Part shown: positions 43,774 through 53,174 of the stretch, one piece after another
Position numbering within the stretch: position 1 is the first letter of the stretch
How the letters are laid out: each line of letters begins with the position of its first letter
Source: Chryseobacterium sp.
GTDB lineage: Bacteria > Bacteroidota > Bacteroidia > Flavobacteriales > Weeksellaceae
Reading direction: 5' to 3'
Assembly: GCA_031286615.1 (NCBI GenBank)
Contig: JAITUA010000015.1
Location: 124,001 to 188,000 of the forward strand
Length of the DNA: 64,000 nt
Notes under the pieces: generated by a model
What the model was told of the DNA's origin: nothing
Seen by the model: only the letters and a program-made list of their open reading frames with translations
Databases searched by the model: none
Made by a program: the position numbers and the translations under genes

Positions 43774-44619
43774 ATGTCTGCCCTAGAAAAATTCGGAGTT
43801 GATATTTTTACGGAACGTAATATTTTCGAAAGAATTGCTGTTGATAAACCCTTTCGTCCCGATAATCCTGCTTTTATTTTTATTAAATCAGGAACTATAA
43901 AGCTTCGGCAGCACTTCAGCGATCTGGAAGTTTCAGCCAATATGTTTATGGTAACAGATCCGCAAACCATCTATGAAGTGGTTTCTGTAACAGATGATTT
44001 TCAGTCCCGCATGGTTTCTTATAAAAGAGAATTTATTTCGGCTCTATCATTGAAATTTAACCGTTTGATTACCTATCGTTATTTCAGACAGCAGATGAAT
44101 AAAGGCGTTCCTTTTCCTGAAGATGAAATGGAGGTGGTCTGGAAAAGTGTCAATTTCCTGAAGTATATTTTGGATTCTGAAACAGAAATGCTGTATAAGA
44201 AAGAAATGGTAGAACATCTTTTCTCTGTTTTCTGCTACCAGATGGCCGGGATTATTTCCAAAGAGGATAACAGTTCTATGAATCAGATGTCCAGACAGGA
44301 AGAGATTGTATTTGTATTTCTTACCGATCTTGCAGAACATCACCTTACAGAAAGAACCGTTGAGTTTTATGCCGAGCGGCAGTCGATTACAACCAGACAT
44401 CTTTCTTCTGTGGTGAAGACCATCACAGGTAAATCTGCGAGTCAGATCATTGCTCTAATTGTTATTAATGAGGCAAAAGTACTCCTAAACTCTTCCAATA
44501 AACCAGTTTCAGAGGTTTCTTCTATTCTCGGTTTCAGTGATCAATACTCGTTTTCTCACTTTTTTAAGAAACATCTGGAGGTAAGTCCTACACAGTACAG
44601 ACATCTGTTCGAAAGCTAA
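43774..44619 (+). CDS. AraC-family transcriptional regulator
   Basis: 281 residues. An N-terminal cupin-like sensor half is followed by a C-terminal double helix-turn-helix (about 185-280): SVVKTITGKSASQIIA and SEVSSILGFSDQYSFSHFFKKHLEVSPTQYR. It lies 89 bases upstream of a TolC-EmrA-EmrB efflux operon in the same direction and is its likely regulator. It has its own promoter directly at the start codon. Confidence 0.9.
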   Translation: MSALEKFGVDIFTERNIFERIAVDKPFRPDNPAFIFIKSGTIKLRQHFSDLEVSANMFMVTDPQTIYEVVSVTDDFQSRMVSYKREFISALSLKFNRLITYRYFRQQMNKGVPFPEDEMEVVWKSVNFLKYILDSETEMLYKKEMVEHLFSVFCYQMAGIISKEDNSSMNQMSRQEEIVFVFLTDLAEHHLTERTVEFYAERQSITTRHLSSVVKTITGKSASQIIALIVINEAKVLLNSSNKPVSEVSSILGFSDQYSFSHFFKKHLEVSPTQYRHLFES

Positions 44620-44657
44620 AATCTTACATTTGAACATCTTTTTCCAAAAATCAAACA

Positions 44658-44688
44658 TTTGATTGATTTTGTTGTTGCCCTAACTTTG
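44658..44688 (+). promoter_or_regulatory. Promoter of the efflux operon
   Basis: TTTG at 44658-44661, 19 bases, TAACTTTG at 44681-44688, leader of about 15-20 bases before the ATG at 44709. CAAACATTTGATTG overlaps the -33 element and could hold an AraC site. Confidence 0.7.
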
Positions 44689-44708
44689 CATCTGTAAAAC
44701 AAGGTAAA

Positions 44709-46019
44709 ATGACAAAGAAAATAAAAACAGCACTATCAGTTTTGATAGCCGCTTTTCCCGCGCTGTTTTTTTCACAACAGATCAAGCAGATGACCGCAGG
44801 TGAGGTGGCGGAACTCGCTGTTCAGAACCATCAGCAGCTCAAAGTATCTGCACAGAACATTGATATTGCAAAGCAGAACACGAATGTTGTTAAACTTCAG
44901 AAACTGCCCACTATTACTGCTTCTACAAGTCAGTTCTATCTAGGGGATGCAGTAGCAATCGACAAAGATTTTACAAATTCTACAAAAGTTCCGATGCCGC
45001 ATTACGGAAGTTCATATGCTGTACAGGCTACACAACTTATCTTCAAAGGAGGATTGGTGAATAAGTCTGTTGAAATGGCAGGACTTCGTGAGCAGCTTTC
45101 TGAATTGGATTTAGAGAAAAATAAACAGGATGTAAAGTTTTTGGTAATTTCCAATTATCTGGATGTCTATAAAACGATGAATCAAGAAGAGGTATTTCAG
45201 AATAATAAAAAACTGGCACAGGAACGTCTGAAAAATGTCCAGAAGTTCTATCAGCAGGGGATGGTAACCAGAAACGAAGTGATTCGTGGAGAATTGGCCA
45301 TCAAAAATCTGGATCAGGGAATTCTGACGCTTTCCAACAATAAGAAAATCCTTAATTATAATTTGAATATTGCTTTAGGTTTATCCTCGGATACAGAAAT
45401 TGTTCCTACAGAAAACTTAGAAAATAAAGAATCGGGAATAGGTATGGATTACTATACAGATCTTGCTCATGAGAAAAACCCATTGCTTAAATCTGCTCAA
45501 AAAAACATTGCAGTGGCAGATAAAAACATTGAGATCATAAAAACCGATAATGCACCTACCGTAGCCGGATTTGGAGGGTATACCCTGCAAAGACCCATTA
45601 CGACGAGAAATCCTGTTTTGGATATGTATTCCGGAGGCTGGCAGACCGGAGTTTCTTTGAGTTATAATATCGATACACTGTATAAAACAAAAGAAAAAGT
45701 AAAATTAGGTGAGCTGCAAAAGAACCAGGCGAATGATGCAATGACCCTGGTACAGCAGAATGTAGATATGGGAGTGAATGCAGCCTATACAAAATATCAG
45801 GAAGCAATCCAGCAGGCGGATATTCTGAATGACTCCAAAAGACTGGCAGAAGAAAACTACAAGATTACGGAAGCCAAATATCTGAACCAACTGGCAGTAC
45901 AGGCAGAAATGATAGATGCCCAAAACCAGAAACTGCAATCAGAGCTAGATTATGCCAATGCTGAAATCAATGTTTTGTATCAGTATTATAACCTTTTGAA
46001 ATCTACAGGAACACTTTAA
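44709..46019 (+). CDS. TolC-family outer-membrane efflux protein
   Basis: 436 residues with a signal peptide ending FFS|QQ. The periplasmic helical barrel is shown by long heptad stretches (NIDIAKQNTNVVKLQKLPTI; RLAEENYKITEAKYLNQLAVQAEMIDAQ), with two outer-membrane repeats. It forms the exit duct of a tripartite pump together with the next two genes (gaps 22 and 100 bases). Confidence 0.92.
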   Translation: MTKKIKTALSVLIAAFPALFFSQQIKQMTAGEVAELAVQNHQQLKVSAQNIDIAKQNTNVVKLQKLPTITASTSQFYLGDAVAIDKDFTNSTKVPMPHYGSSYAVQATQLIFKGGLVNKSVEMAGLREQLSELDLEKNKQDVKFLVISNYLDVYKTMNQEEVFQNNKKLAQERLKNVQKFYQQGMVTRNEVIRGELAIKNLDQGILTLSNNKKILNYNLNIALGLSSDTEIVPTENLENKESGIGMDYYTDLAHEKNPLLKSAQKNIAVADKNIEIIKTDNAPTVAGFGGYTLQRPITTRNPVLDMYSGGWQTGVSLSYNIDTLYKTKEKVKLGELQKNQANDAMTLVQQNVDMGVNAAYTKYQEAIQQADILNDSKRLAEENYKITEAKYLNQLAVQAEMIDAQNQKLQSELDYANAEINVLYQYYNLLKSTGTL

Positions 46020-46041
46020 TTTTTAAAACTGAAAATCAACA

Positions 46042-47160
46042 ATGGAAAACAAGGAACAAACCACTCAAAATACAACACCAACTCCTGCTGCACAAAGCGC
46101 AGAGAATAAAAAAAAGAAAAATAAAACCAATAAAATCAGAGCTATTATTTCCAATATTATTGTCTTTTTGGTCATTGGCTTTGGATTATTCTGGCTGGTA
46201 CGCAATTATTTCCATATCGGAAGTAAAACCTATACAGAAGCCGCACAGGTAGAGGAATTTATTAATCCTATTAATACAAGGGTTTCTGCTTATATCAAAG
46301 AAATTAAATTCATAGAGCATCAGCATGTAAAAAAAGGAGATACCCTGGTTATTCTGGATGACCGTGAAATTATTACTCAGTTGGGACAAGCTGAAGCTGC
46401 CTACCAGAATGCTATGGCACAAAGAACGGCAACGAGTTCTTCTGTGAATACCGTTTCTAACAATATCAATGTGATGCAGTCTAATATTGCAGGAGCAAAA
46501 GCCAGACTATGGAATGCAGAGCAGAACTTAAACAGATACAGAAATCTTTTGACAGCTGAAGCGGTTACAAGACAGCAATACGATCAGGTAAAAACTGAAT
46601 ATGATGCGCAAAAGGCGGCTTATGAAACGCTGGTGAATCAAAAACAGTCAGCAAACCTTTCCACTACTGAAGTGAAAAGCAAGCTGGGAATAAACGATGC
46701 GGAAATCAAAAGAACGAAATCTGCATTGGATATGGCCAAGATCAATCTTTCCTATACAGTGATTACCGCACCTTATGATGGGGTAATGGGAAGAAGAACC
46801 CTTTCTGAAGGACAGTTGATTCAACCAGGGCAACAAGTAGCAACCATTGTTCTGAATGGTCAGAAATGGGTAACAGCCAACTTTTTAGAAAGCCAGATGC
46901 CCAATATTAAAATTGGTGAGAAAATATCTATGACAGCCGATGCTTTAGGAGGTAAAACATTTGAAGGAGTAGTAACTGCTGTTTCGGCCGCTACCGGATC
47001 AAGATATTCTAGTGTACCGACAGATAATTCTACCGGGAACTTCATTAAAGTACAGCAGAGAATTCCTGTAAGAATAGAATTTACAGCTTCCAACACAAAA
47101 GAAGATCTTGATAAGCTGAGTGCAGGAATGAACATGAATGTGAATATTAATAAAGACTAA
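46042..47160 (+). CDS. EmrA/HlyD-type membrane fusion protein
   Basis: 372 residues. A basic N-terminal segment (NKKKKNKTNK), one membrane helix (IISNIIVFLVIGFGLFWLV), lipoyl-like half (YIKEIKFIEHQHVKKGDTLVILDD), a long coiled-coil hairpin and the second lipoyl/beta-barrel half (VITAPYDGVMGRRTLSEGQLIQPGQ). It links the inner-membrane pump to TolC. An 11-bp inverted repeat lies in the gap behind it. Confidence 0.92.
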   Translation: MENKEQTTQNTTPTPAAQSAENKKKKNKTNKIRAIISNIIVFLVIGFGLFWLVRNYFHIGSKTYTEAAQVEEFINPINTRVSAYIKEIKFIEHQHVKKGDTLVILDDREIITQLGQAEAAYQNAMAQRTATSSSVNTVSNNINVMQSNIAGAKARLWNAEQNLNRYRNLLTAEAVTRQQYDQVKTEYDAQKAAYETLVNQKQSANLSTTEVKSKLGINDAEIKRTKSALDMAKINLSYTVITAPYDGVMGRRTLSEGQLIQPGQQVATIVLNGQKWVTANFLESQMPNIKIGEKISMTADALGGKTFEGVVTAVSAATGSRYSSVPTDNSTGNFIKVQQRIPVRIEFTASNTKEDLDKLSAGMNMNVNINKD

Positions 47161-47168
47161 AAGATGGA

Positions 47169-47238
47169 AGATATCAGATTCCGGACATTATGCTGTGGAA
47201 AGTAAAGGTTGATGTTGAAATTCTGCCATCTGATATCT
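47169..47238 (+). repeat. Inverted repeat between the fusion protein and pump genes
   Basis: AGATATCAGAT (47169-47179) and ATCTGATATCT (47228-47238), perfect 11-base arms, 48 bases apart. It fills most of the 100-base intra-operon gap; the surrounding GATGGAAGATATCAG wording resembles the degenerate repeats near 48920. Confidence 0.7.
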
Positions 47239-47260
47239 GAAATCTATTACCTAAAAAATC

Positions 47261-48853
47261 ATGTACAACAAAGGATTATATAGCGATTGGGTACCGAAAC
47301 CCGTACAGCTGCTGCTGATTGTATTGCTGCTTGCCGTGGTAATGCCTATCGGTGGGGTTTATACAGGGAATATCAGCTATCTGACAGGAGGTACCGGTGC
47401 CATGACAGAATACTTCATGTGGGCCAACTATGCTACAACAATAGGAATGGGGGCTTGTATGCCCATTGTTCTCAGAATGAAAATGAGGTTCAAAGTAAGA
47501 GATAAGATGGTAGCCTTGTTGGTGATTCTCGCATTTTTGAACTTTGTGAATGCAACAACCCTGCAGCCTATGGTTTTTGTATCTACCTCTCTGCTTATCG
47601 GGTTTATGAAAATGATGATCACGATAGAACTGTTTCTTCCGCTGATGATGATGATCGGAAACCGTGGAATGTTTTACGGCCTGTTCTATACATTTGTTTT
47701 GGTGATGAACCAGGTCGCTACCTATTATGCCGCTGAAGTGGCCGTTTCTTACAACTGGCAGCAGTTTTATATTCTGACATCGGTTTTATGTATGATATTG
47801 GCACTTATTCACTGGATTTTTATGCATGATAAATACTTTGCCCTGAAAGTACCATTACATTATATAGACTGGCTGAGTATTTTGCTTTTTATCTCCACTT
47901 TCATGTTTTCAGCTTACGTACTTTCTTTCGGGAAACAGCAGGACTGGCTGAATTCAAAGAATATTGTCAATGCAAGTATTGCTGCCTTTACAAATTTTGC
48001 ATTACTTACCATTCGTCAGTTGACGTTGAAAAGACCTTATCTTTCATTTAAAATATTTGCAAAGAACAATGTACAGCACGGTCTGTTTATGTTAATCTGG
48101 TTGGGAATGTTTTTAGGAACGGCATCTATTCAGAATACTTTTGCGGTAGGAGTGCTGGGATATGACTCGGTGACGAATGCGAGACTCAGCATGCTGATGA
48201 TTCCCGGGATTATTCTGGCAGGAGTGATTGCCGTCTTTTGGTTTAAAAAAGAGAAACCGTTGAAAATGTTCATCTTCTCAGGATTTGCAGCGATGATGGG
48301 TTATGCAATCATCATGTACTTTTCCATGGTGCTGGAATTCAATTATGATAACTGGTACCTGCCGATGTTTCTGAAAGGGTACGGGATGTGTGCATTATTT
48401 ATCTCGGTGTGGTTTTATACGTTGGATAAACTTGAAATGGATGATATGCTGGCAGCGATAGGACTTGTTCTGGTCTGGAGAACTTTCCTTGCGGTAGGTC
48501 TTTTTTCAGCAATTTATTCATGGTTTCAGTACCATTTCCAGGTGATTGCTATAGGAGATCTTGCCGTTTATATGGATGGGATGACGATTAAACCTCAGAA
48601 TGTAGCTTCTAATATGAAAGCAATTCAGCTGAATGCTATTATTATAGCAGGTAAAAAGCTGTTCGGATACATTATTTTGGCAGGTCTTGGAGTATTGATA
48701 TATGTTCTTACTCATCATTTTGGACGAGAACGTTTCCAGTATTTAAGATTTATCAGAGTTCTTGGCGGTAAATCTGTTATTGCAAGAAGAAGACTTCGTG
48801 AAAGAAAAAAATTATTAGAAGAAATAAAAGATGCTGCAGGACCTGCAGTATAA
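47261..48853 (+). CDS. MFS efflux transporter (EmrB-like, DHA2 size)
   Basis: 530 residues with about fourteen hydrophobic helices (VQLLLIVLLLAVVMPIGGVY; MTEYFMWANYATTIGMGACMP; LSMLMIPGIILAGVIAVFW) and a basic C-terminal tail (RRRLRERKKLLEEIKD). Third gene of the TolC-EmrA-EmrB set, so it is the proton-driven inner-membrane pump, probably for a hydrophobic compound or drug. It lacks the classical motif A wording and is divergent within the family. Ends in a terminator. Confidence 0.85.
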   Translation: MYNKGLYSDWVPKPVQLLLIVLLLAVVMPIGGVYTGNISYLTGGTGAMTEYFMWANYATTIGMGACMPIVLRMKMRFKVRDKMVALLVILAFLNFVNATTLQPMVFVSTSLLIGFMKMMITIELFLPLMMMIGNRGMFYGLFYTFVLVMNQVATYYAAEVAVSYNWQQFYILTSVLCMILALIHWIFMHDKYFALKVPLHYIDWLSILLFISTFMFSAYVLSFGKQQDWLNSKNIVNASIAAFTNFALLTIRQLTLKRPYLSFKIFAKNNVQHGLFMLIWLGMFLGTASIQNTFAVGVLGYDSVTNARLSMLMIPGIILAGVIAVFWFKKEKPLKMFIFSGFAAMMGYAIIMYFSMVLEFNYDNWYLPMFLKGYGMCALFISVWFYTLDKLEMDDMLAAIGLVLVWRTFLAVGLFSAIYSWFQYHFQVIAIGDLAVYMDGMTIKPQNVASNMKAIQLNAIIIAGKKLFGYIILAGLGVLIYVLTHHFGRERFQYLRFIRVLGGKSVIARRRLRERKKLLEEIKDAAGPAV

Positions 48854-48873
48854 AAGAACCTTGTTTTTCACTA

Positions 48874-48917
48874 GTAAAATCCTGGTCCTTCGTTGGGTCG
48901 GGATTTTACGTTTTTTG
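48874..48917 (+). terminator. Terminator of the efflux operon
   Basis: GTAAAATCC / GGATTTTAC, 9-bp arms with an inner 18-base loop, followed by GTTTTTT. Confidence 0.75.
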
Positions 48918-48919
48918 TA

Positions 48920-49070
48920 GGAAGCTGGATGCTGGAAGAGGGAAGTTATGAAAGACGATTTATACCTATTTGCTTTTATTTAACATCTTTATTCCGAAAG
49001 AGGTTCTTATAACTTTTATTGATTTACAAGTCATCAATAACCTCCAGCTCCCTTCTTCAAACTTCCATCT
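48920..49070. repeat. Degenerate GGAAGCTGGATGCTGGAAG-type repeat, two inverted blocks
   Basis: Forward block GAAGCTGGATGCTGGAAGAG at 48921-48940 and GGAAGTT after it; a reverse-oriented counterpart CCTCCAGCTCCCTTC and AACTTCCATCT at 49041-49070. The 305-base gap between the efflux operon and the siderophore receptor holds no gene. Confidence 0.5.
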
Positions 49071-49158
49071 AAAAAAGGAAAATCTCATAGTGTGTTATTT
49101 TTATTCCTTCTAAATAAGAATTATCTTTGTGAGATTATAAAACTTTGAAGTAGAAACA

Positions 49159-51369
49159 ATGAAAAAGCAGTATGCATTCATAGGTCTTTTGGTTTCGGGA
49201 GTGATGTTTTCCCAGACAGTGAAAGATTCTATTGCCTCTAAAGGTATTGAAGATGTGGTGATTGTAGCCTCCAGAAAACCCACGAAAATTTCAGAAGTTC
49301 CGGGAACCGTTTGGGTTGTACAGAAAGAAAAGATCCAGGAACAGGCTAAAAGCGGAGTTCCCATTAAAGAAATGTTATCAATTCTGATTCCCTCTATGGA
49401 TATCGGTCCACAGGGAAGAACCAACTACGGGCAGAATATGAGAGGCCGTTCTGCGCTGGTGATGATCGACGGAGTTTCTCTGAACAGTATCCGTGCCATA
49501 AGCCGCCAGCTGGATGCCATCGATCCTTTTAATATTGAAAGAATTGAAGTTCTTTCCGGAGCAAGCTCAATCTATGGAGGAAATGCTACCGGAGGGATTA
49601 TCAATATTATTACAAAAACACCTTCCAAAAAAGGAATCAGTGGAGAAACAGAACTTGGAGCGCGTACAGGTTTTATGGGTAAAGACGACCATGATTTCCG
49701 TGCCGCTCAGTCCATTGCTGCCAAAGATGATAAATTCTTCGGAAGGCTGGGAGTTGCTTATCAGCAGAACGGAGGTGTGTATGGAGCAGATCAGAAACAG
49801 CTTTTTACAGATATTACACAAACCGACCTTCAGTATAACCAGTCGATTGACATTTTGGCTACAGGAGGATATCAGTTTAACAATAAACATAAGATCACGG
49901 CTTCCCTTCAGTATTACAATTCAAAATTTAATGGAGACAGAAGTTTATTTTTAGGTGAAAATTTAAGTGCCTTCACTACCAAAAATGCATCATTACTCCA
50001 AATGAGAGATGGTTTCTCATCTGACAAAAATGTAGGTACAGAGCGTTATATGGCAACAGTAGCTTATAATGCAAACGGAATCTTGGGCGGTCAGGACCTT
50101 TATGTACAGCTGGCAACCCGTGGTGAAAAACTAGGATTTTATCCATTCCCTGGAAATGTTACGTTACAGACAGGAAGAATACCTTATATGTCCTCTTCAC
50201 AGCAGGATACTTATTATTCCGGGATTAAAGCTTTGCTATCCAAATCATGGCGTGGATTAAACGTTACCTACGGAGCAGATTTTGATTTTGAGAAATTTGA
50301 AGGAACACAATCCGTTTATGATATTGCCAAAACAATGTCCAGCGGAGGTCTGATCAATGAAACAAAATACAGTCTGGGAAGATATCCTACCAACCACTCA
50401 CAAAGCTATGCAGGATATGTTCAGGCAAAATATAATATTCTTCCAAAACTACAATTGAATGCAGGAATCCGTTATCAGCATATTAATGTTAAAATGGATG
50501 ACTTTGTAGGTTCCGAACAGCAGACACAGGTTGCGATGGGATACGGAAGTTCAGCATCTGCAATTCCCGGAGGTGAAAGTTCTTATAATGTAACCTTAGC
50601 CAATGCCGGATTATTGTACAAATTCAATGAACAGCATCAGGTTTGGGGAACTTTTTCCCAAGGTGCAAGTTTAGCCGATCCTGCCAAGTTTTATGGAATC
50701 GGGCAATATAAACTTGTGGGAACAAATTGGGATGTTGTATCCAGTATCAATGTAAAAGAACAGCCGCTGCAGGCGATCAAAACCAATCAGTTTGAAATAG
50801 GATACCGTGTAAACAGAGGAGGTTTAAGAGCCCAGATTGCCGGATTCCTGAGTACTTCTGATAAAACAGTTGCCGTAGATAAAAAGACTTTCCAGATTCT
50901 CGTGAATGATTTGAAATTAAGAAACATGGGAATCGAAGCTGAGGTTTCCTATTCCTTAAGCAATGGAGTTTATTTCGGAGCAAGCGGACTTTTGATCAAA
51001 TCTGAAGTTGATAATAAAGGAGAATGGCAAAAACAGGAAATTTACAATGCTTCTCCTTCAAAATTGGTGACTTATATCGGGTATAATATTAAAAACTGGT
51101 CATTCAGATTCCAGTCGTTACAGAATTTCAAACAGAAAGACGAACTTAATAATGTTGTTGAAGGCTACAATACTTCAGACCTGATAATGGGATACCGATT
51201 TAACTGGGGTAAATTCAATTTAGGAATCCAGAATTTGTTTAATACAGATTATCAAACCATTTGGAGCAAGCGTTCCCAGGTTTTATATTCTACCTACGGA
51301 CTTCCGGAATTGTTTAATTATAAAGGAAGAGGAAGAACATTCAATCTTTCTTACACTTTTGAATTTTAA
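49159..51369 (+). CDS. TonB-dependent siderophore receptor
   Basis: 736 residues with a signal peptide (MKKQYAFIGLLVSGVMFS|Q). The plug domain (GIEDVVIVASRKP as TonB box region, then NMRGRSALVMIDGVSLNSIR and IERIEVLSGASSIYGGNATGGIINI) resembles IutA/FepA-type siderophore receptors, followed by a barrel ending NLSYTFEF. A siderophore-interacting reductase follows, which supports ferric siderophore import. A TATCTTTG -7 element lies at 49122-49129. The siderophore class cannot be told. Confidence 0.9.
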   Translation: MKKQYAFIGLLVSGVMFSQTVKDSIASKGIEDVVIVASRKPTKISEVPGTVWVVQKEKIQEQAKSGVPIKEMLSILIPSMDIGPQGRTNYGQNMRGRSALVMIDGVSLNSIRAISRQLDAIDPFNIERIEVLSGASSIYGGNATGGIINIITKTPSKKGISGETELGARTGFMGKDDHDFRAAQSIAAKDDKFFGRLGVAYQQNGGVYGADQKQLFTDITQTDLQYNQSIDILATGGYQFNNKHKITASLQYYNSKFNGDRSLFLGENLSAFTTKNASLLQMRDGFSSDKNVGTERYMATVAYNANGILGGQDLYVQLATRGEKLGFYPFPGNVTLQTGRIPYMSSSQQDTYYSGIKALLSKSWRGLNVTYGADFDFEKFEGTQSVYDIAKTMSSGGLINETKYSLGRYPTNHSQSYAGYVQAKYNILPKLQLNAGIRYQHINVKMDDFVGSEQQTQVAMGYGSSASAIPGGESSYNVTLANAGLLYKFNEQHQVWGTFSQGASLADPAKFYGIGQYKLVGTNWDVVSSINVKEQPLQAIKTNQFEIGYRVNRGGLRAQIAGFLSTSDKTVAVDKKTFQILVNDLKLRNMGIEAEVSYSLSNGVYFGASGLLIKSEVDNKGEWQKQEIYNASPSKLVTYIGYNIKNWSFRFQSLQNFKQKDELNNVVEGYNTSDLIMGYRFNWGKFNLGIQNLFNTDYQTIWSKRSQVLYSTYGLPELFNYKGRGRTFNLSYTFEF

Positions 51370-51418
51370 AAATACGATCAGGATTTAAATGCCTTGATCT
51401 GAAAACATATTGTATTTC

Positions 51419-51458
51419 AAATCCGGTTTCTGAGATTGATCGGAAACCGGATTTTAAT
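51419..51458 (+). terminator. Terminator between the siderophore receptor and reductase genes
   Basis: AAATCCGGTTTC / GAAACCGGATTT, 12-bp perfect stem, 12-base loop, then TTAATTT. Read-through would be needed for co-transcription of the reductase gene. Confidence 0.75.
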
Positions 51459-51473
51459 TTAAAAAAATCAGTT

Positions 51474-52286
51474 ATGGCTAAAATTTCAACAGGGCAGATT
51501 GTTGCCGAAGTAACCAGAAAAGAATACATTACTGACCATTTTATCAGAGTGTATTTATACTCACCGGAAGTTCAGGTATTCAAAAATACCATGGTGGGAG
51601 ATAATAATAAGATTGCTGTTCCGCCAGCGGGTCTCAACGAGATTCACTTTCCCACGTTGGATGAAAACCATCAGTGGGTTTATCCGCCTAAAGAGGTAGC
51701 TCCGGCCATCAGAACCTATACCCACAGAGGAATTGATCTGGAGAAAAATGAATTAATCATCGATTTTGTAGATCACGGGGACGGAGGCCCTGCTTCCAGA
51801 TGGGTAAGAGAAGCTGAGGAAGGTTCCAAGCTTGGAGTGATGATGCGTTTGGAAGGAAAAGAACTATATCCTGCGGCAGACTGGTATCTGTTGGTAGGTG
51901 ATGCTACAGCTATTCCGGTGATCAGTGCTATTCTGGAAACACTTCCTGAAACAGCAAAAGGCACATGTATCATTGAAGTTCATGGAAAAGAAGACGAACA
52001 ACTGCTTGAAACCAAGGCTCAAATTGATTTTAAATGGATACACAATGCACAACCTCAGATCAACAGTAAAATTCCAAATATTGTAAAAAGTATTGAGATT
52101 CCTGAGGCGAGTAAATTTGGTTACGTTGCTTGTGAATTTTCAAGTGTAAAAGAAATCCGTACCTATCTGAGAAAAGAGAAAAACTGGACCTCACAGGAAT
52201 TATACGCTTATTCTTACTGGAAAGCGGGGGTAGCAGAAAATGAATCTCAGGCAGACAGACATAAAGAGAAGGATTCGATGGAGTAG
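51474..52286 (+). CDS. Siderophore-interacting protein (ferric-siderophore reductase, ViuB-like)
   Basis: 270 residues. FAD-binding motif RTYTHRG (RxYT), the NAD(P)H-binding half ADWYLLVGDATAIPVISAIL, and the C-terminal YAYSYWKAGVAENE are the ViuB/SIP signatures. It reduces Fe(III) in imported siderophores in the cytosol to release iron. Placed 104 bases after the receptor with a terminator-like hairpin between, so expression may be lower than the receptor's. Confidence 0.93.
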   Translation: MAKISTGQIVAEVTRKEYITDHFIRVYLYSPEVQVFKNTMVGDNNKIAVPPAGLNEIHFPTLDENHQWVYPPKEVAPAIRTYTHRGIDLEKNELIIDFVDHGDGGPASRWVREAEEGSKLGVMMRLEGKELYPAADWYLLVGDATAIPVISAILETLPETAKGTCIIEVHGKEDEQLLETKAQIDFKWIHNAQPQINSKIPNIVKSIEIPEASKFGYVACEFSSVKEIRTYLRKEKNWTSQELYAYSYWKAGVAENESQADRHKEKDSME

Positions 52287-52317
52287 GCGGCAGAGATTTT
52301 GAGTTTGAGAATAGGAG

Positions 52318-52440
52318 GGGTTTTAGAGTTTAAGGTTTAAAGTTTAAGGTTGTGAGTCTAATGGTATGGATAACCAGCAACAAAACAACCAGCAACTCGC
52401 AACTCGTACCCTGCAACAAAATAAGCTGGCAATTATCATC
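52318..52440. repeat. Degenerate short-unit intergenic repeat
   Basis: TTTAAGGTTTAAAGTTTAAG-type units pass into AACCAGCAACAAAACAACC and CAGCAACTCGCAACTCG units. Reverse-complement wording to the 6150-6212 and 19500-19580 runs. Confidence 0.6.
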
Positions 52441-52461
52441 CCGAACCCTTATCTTTGCACT

Positions 52462-53166
52462 ATGAAAGATTTAATGGGCAGAGCGATCTGGGATTATTAC
52501 CACAATGATAATCCTGAAGATCTGCAGACTGAAACATCAATTTCTGAGCTGGATGAACTTCCGGTAGAATATTTATTCAGAGATTTTGAAGAAATGAATG
52601 ATATTGAGCAGAAAGCACTGGAATTATCCGAAGGGAAAGTTCTGGATATCGGAGCTGGGGCAGGTTCTCATTCTTTATATCTTCAGAATGAAAGAAATCT
52701 TGAAGTAACCGCATTGGATATTTCGCCGAAATCTATTGAAGTCTGCCAGCTGAGAGGCATTAAAAAAGTAATTTGTAAAAATATGCTTGACTTTTCAGGG
52801 GAGACTTTTGATACGATTTTATTATTGATGAACGGTACTGGTGTTTTTGAAAGCCTTGCGAAAATTGATACCTATCTTCAGAAATTATATTCTTTACTAG
52901 ATAAAAATGGACAAGTTCTGATCGACAGCACGGATATCCTTTATATGTTTGACCGCGATAAAGATGGAGGAGTGTATATTCCTGCAGGTGGATATTACGG
53001 AGAACTGGATTACGTAGTTCATTATAAAGGTGAATCTGAAGAACCAATTACCTGGCTGTACCTTGATTTCAACACTTTGAAAAATGCAGCTAAAAATAAC
53101 GGCTTTACAATAGAAAGAGTTTTGAAGGATGAAGATTCTTATTTGGCAAAGCTTACCAAGAAATAA
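52462..53166 (+). CDS. Class I SAM-dependent methyltransferase
   Basis: 234 residues from the ATG at 52462. The frame is open from 52366 but that extension is translated repeat sequence. SAM motif LDIGAGAGSHSLYL, then VTALDISPKSIE, and DTILLLMNGTGVFESL are typical. Substrate unknown. A TATCTTTG -7 element at 52450-52457 ends four bases before the ATG, the same geometry as at the AraC gene, so the mRNA may be leaderless. Confidence 0.85.
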   Translation: MKDLMGRAIWDYYHNDNPEDLQTETSISELDELPVEYLFRDFEEMNDIEQKALELSEGKVLDIGAGAGSHSLYLQNERNLEVTALDISPKSIEVCQLRGIKKVICKNMLDFSGETFDTILLLMNGTGVFESLAKIDTYLQKLYSLLDKNGQVLIDSTDILYMFDRDKDGGVYIPAGGYYGELDYVVHYKGESEEPITWLYLDFNTLKNAAKNNGFTIERVLKDEDSYLAKLTKK

Positions 53167-53174
53167 TTAAAGAC

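Noticed and set aside
52366-52461. N-terminal extension of the methyltransferase
   Set aside because: Encodes Gln/Asn-rich translated repeat; a -7 element and ATG at 52462 fit better.
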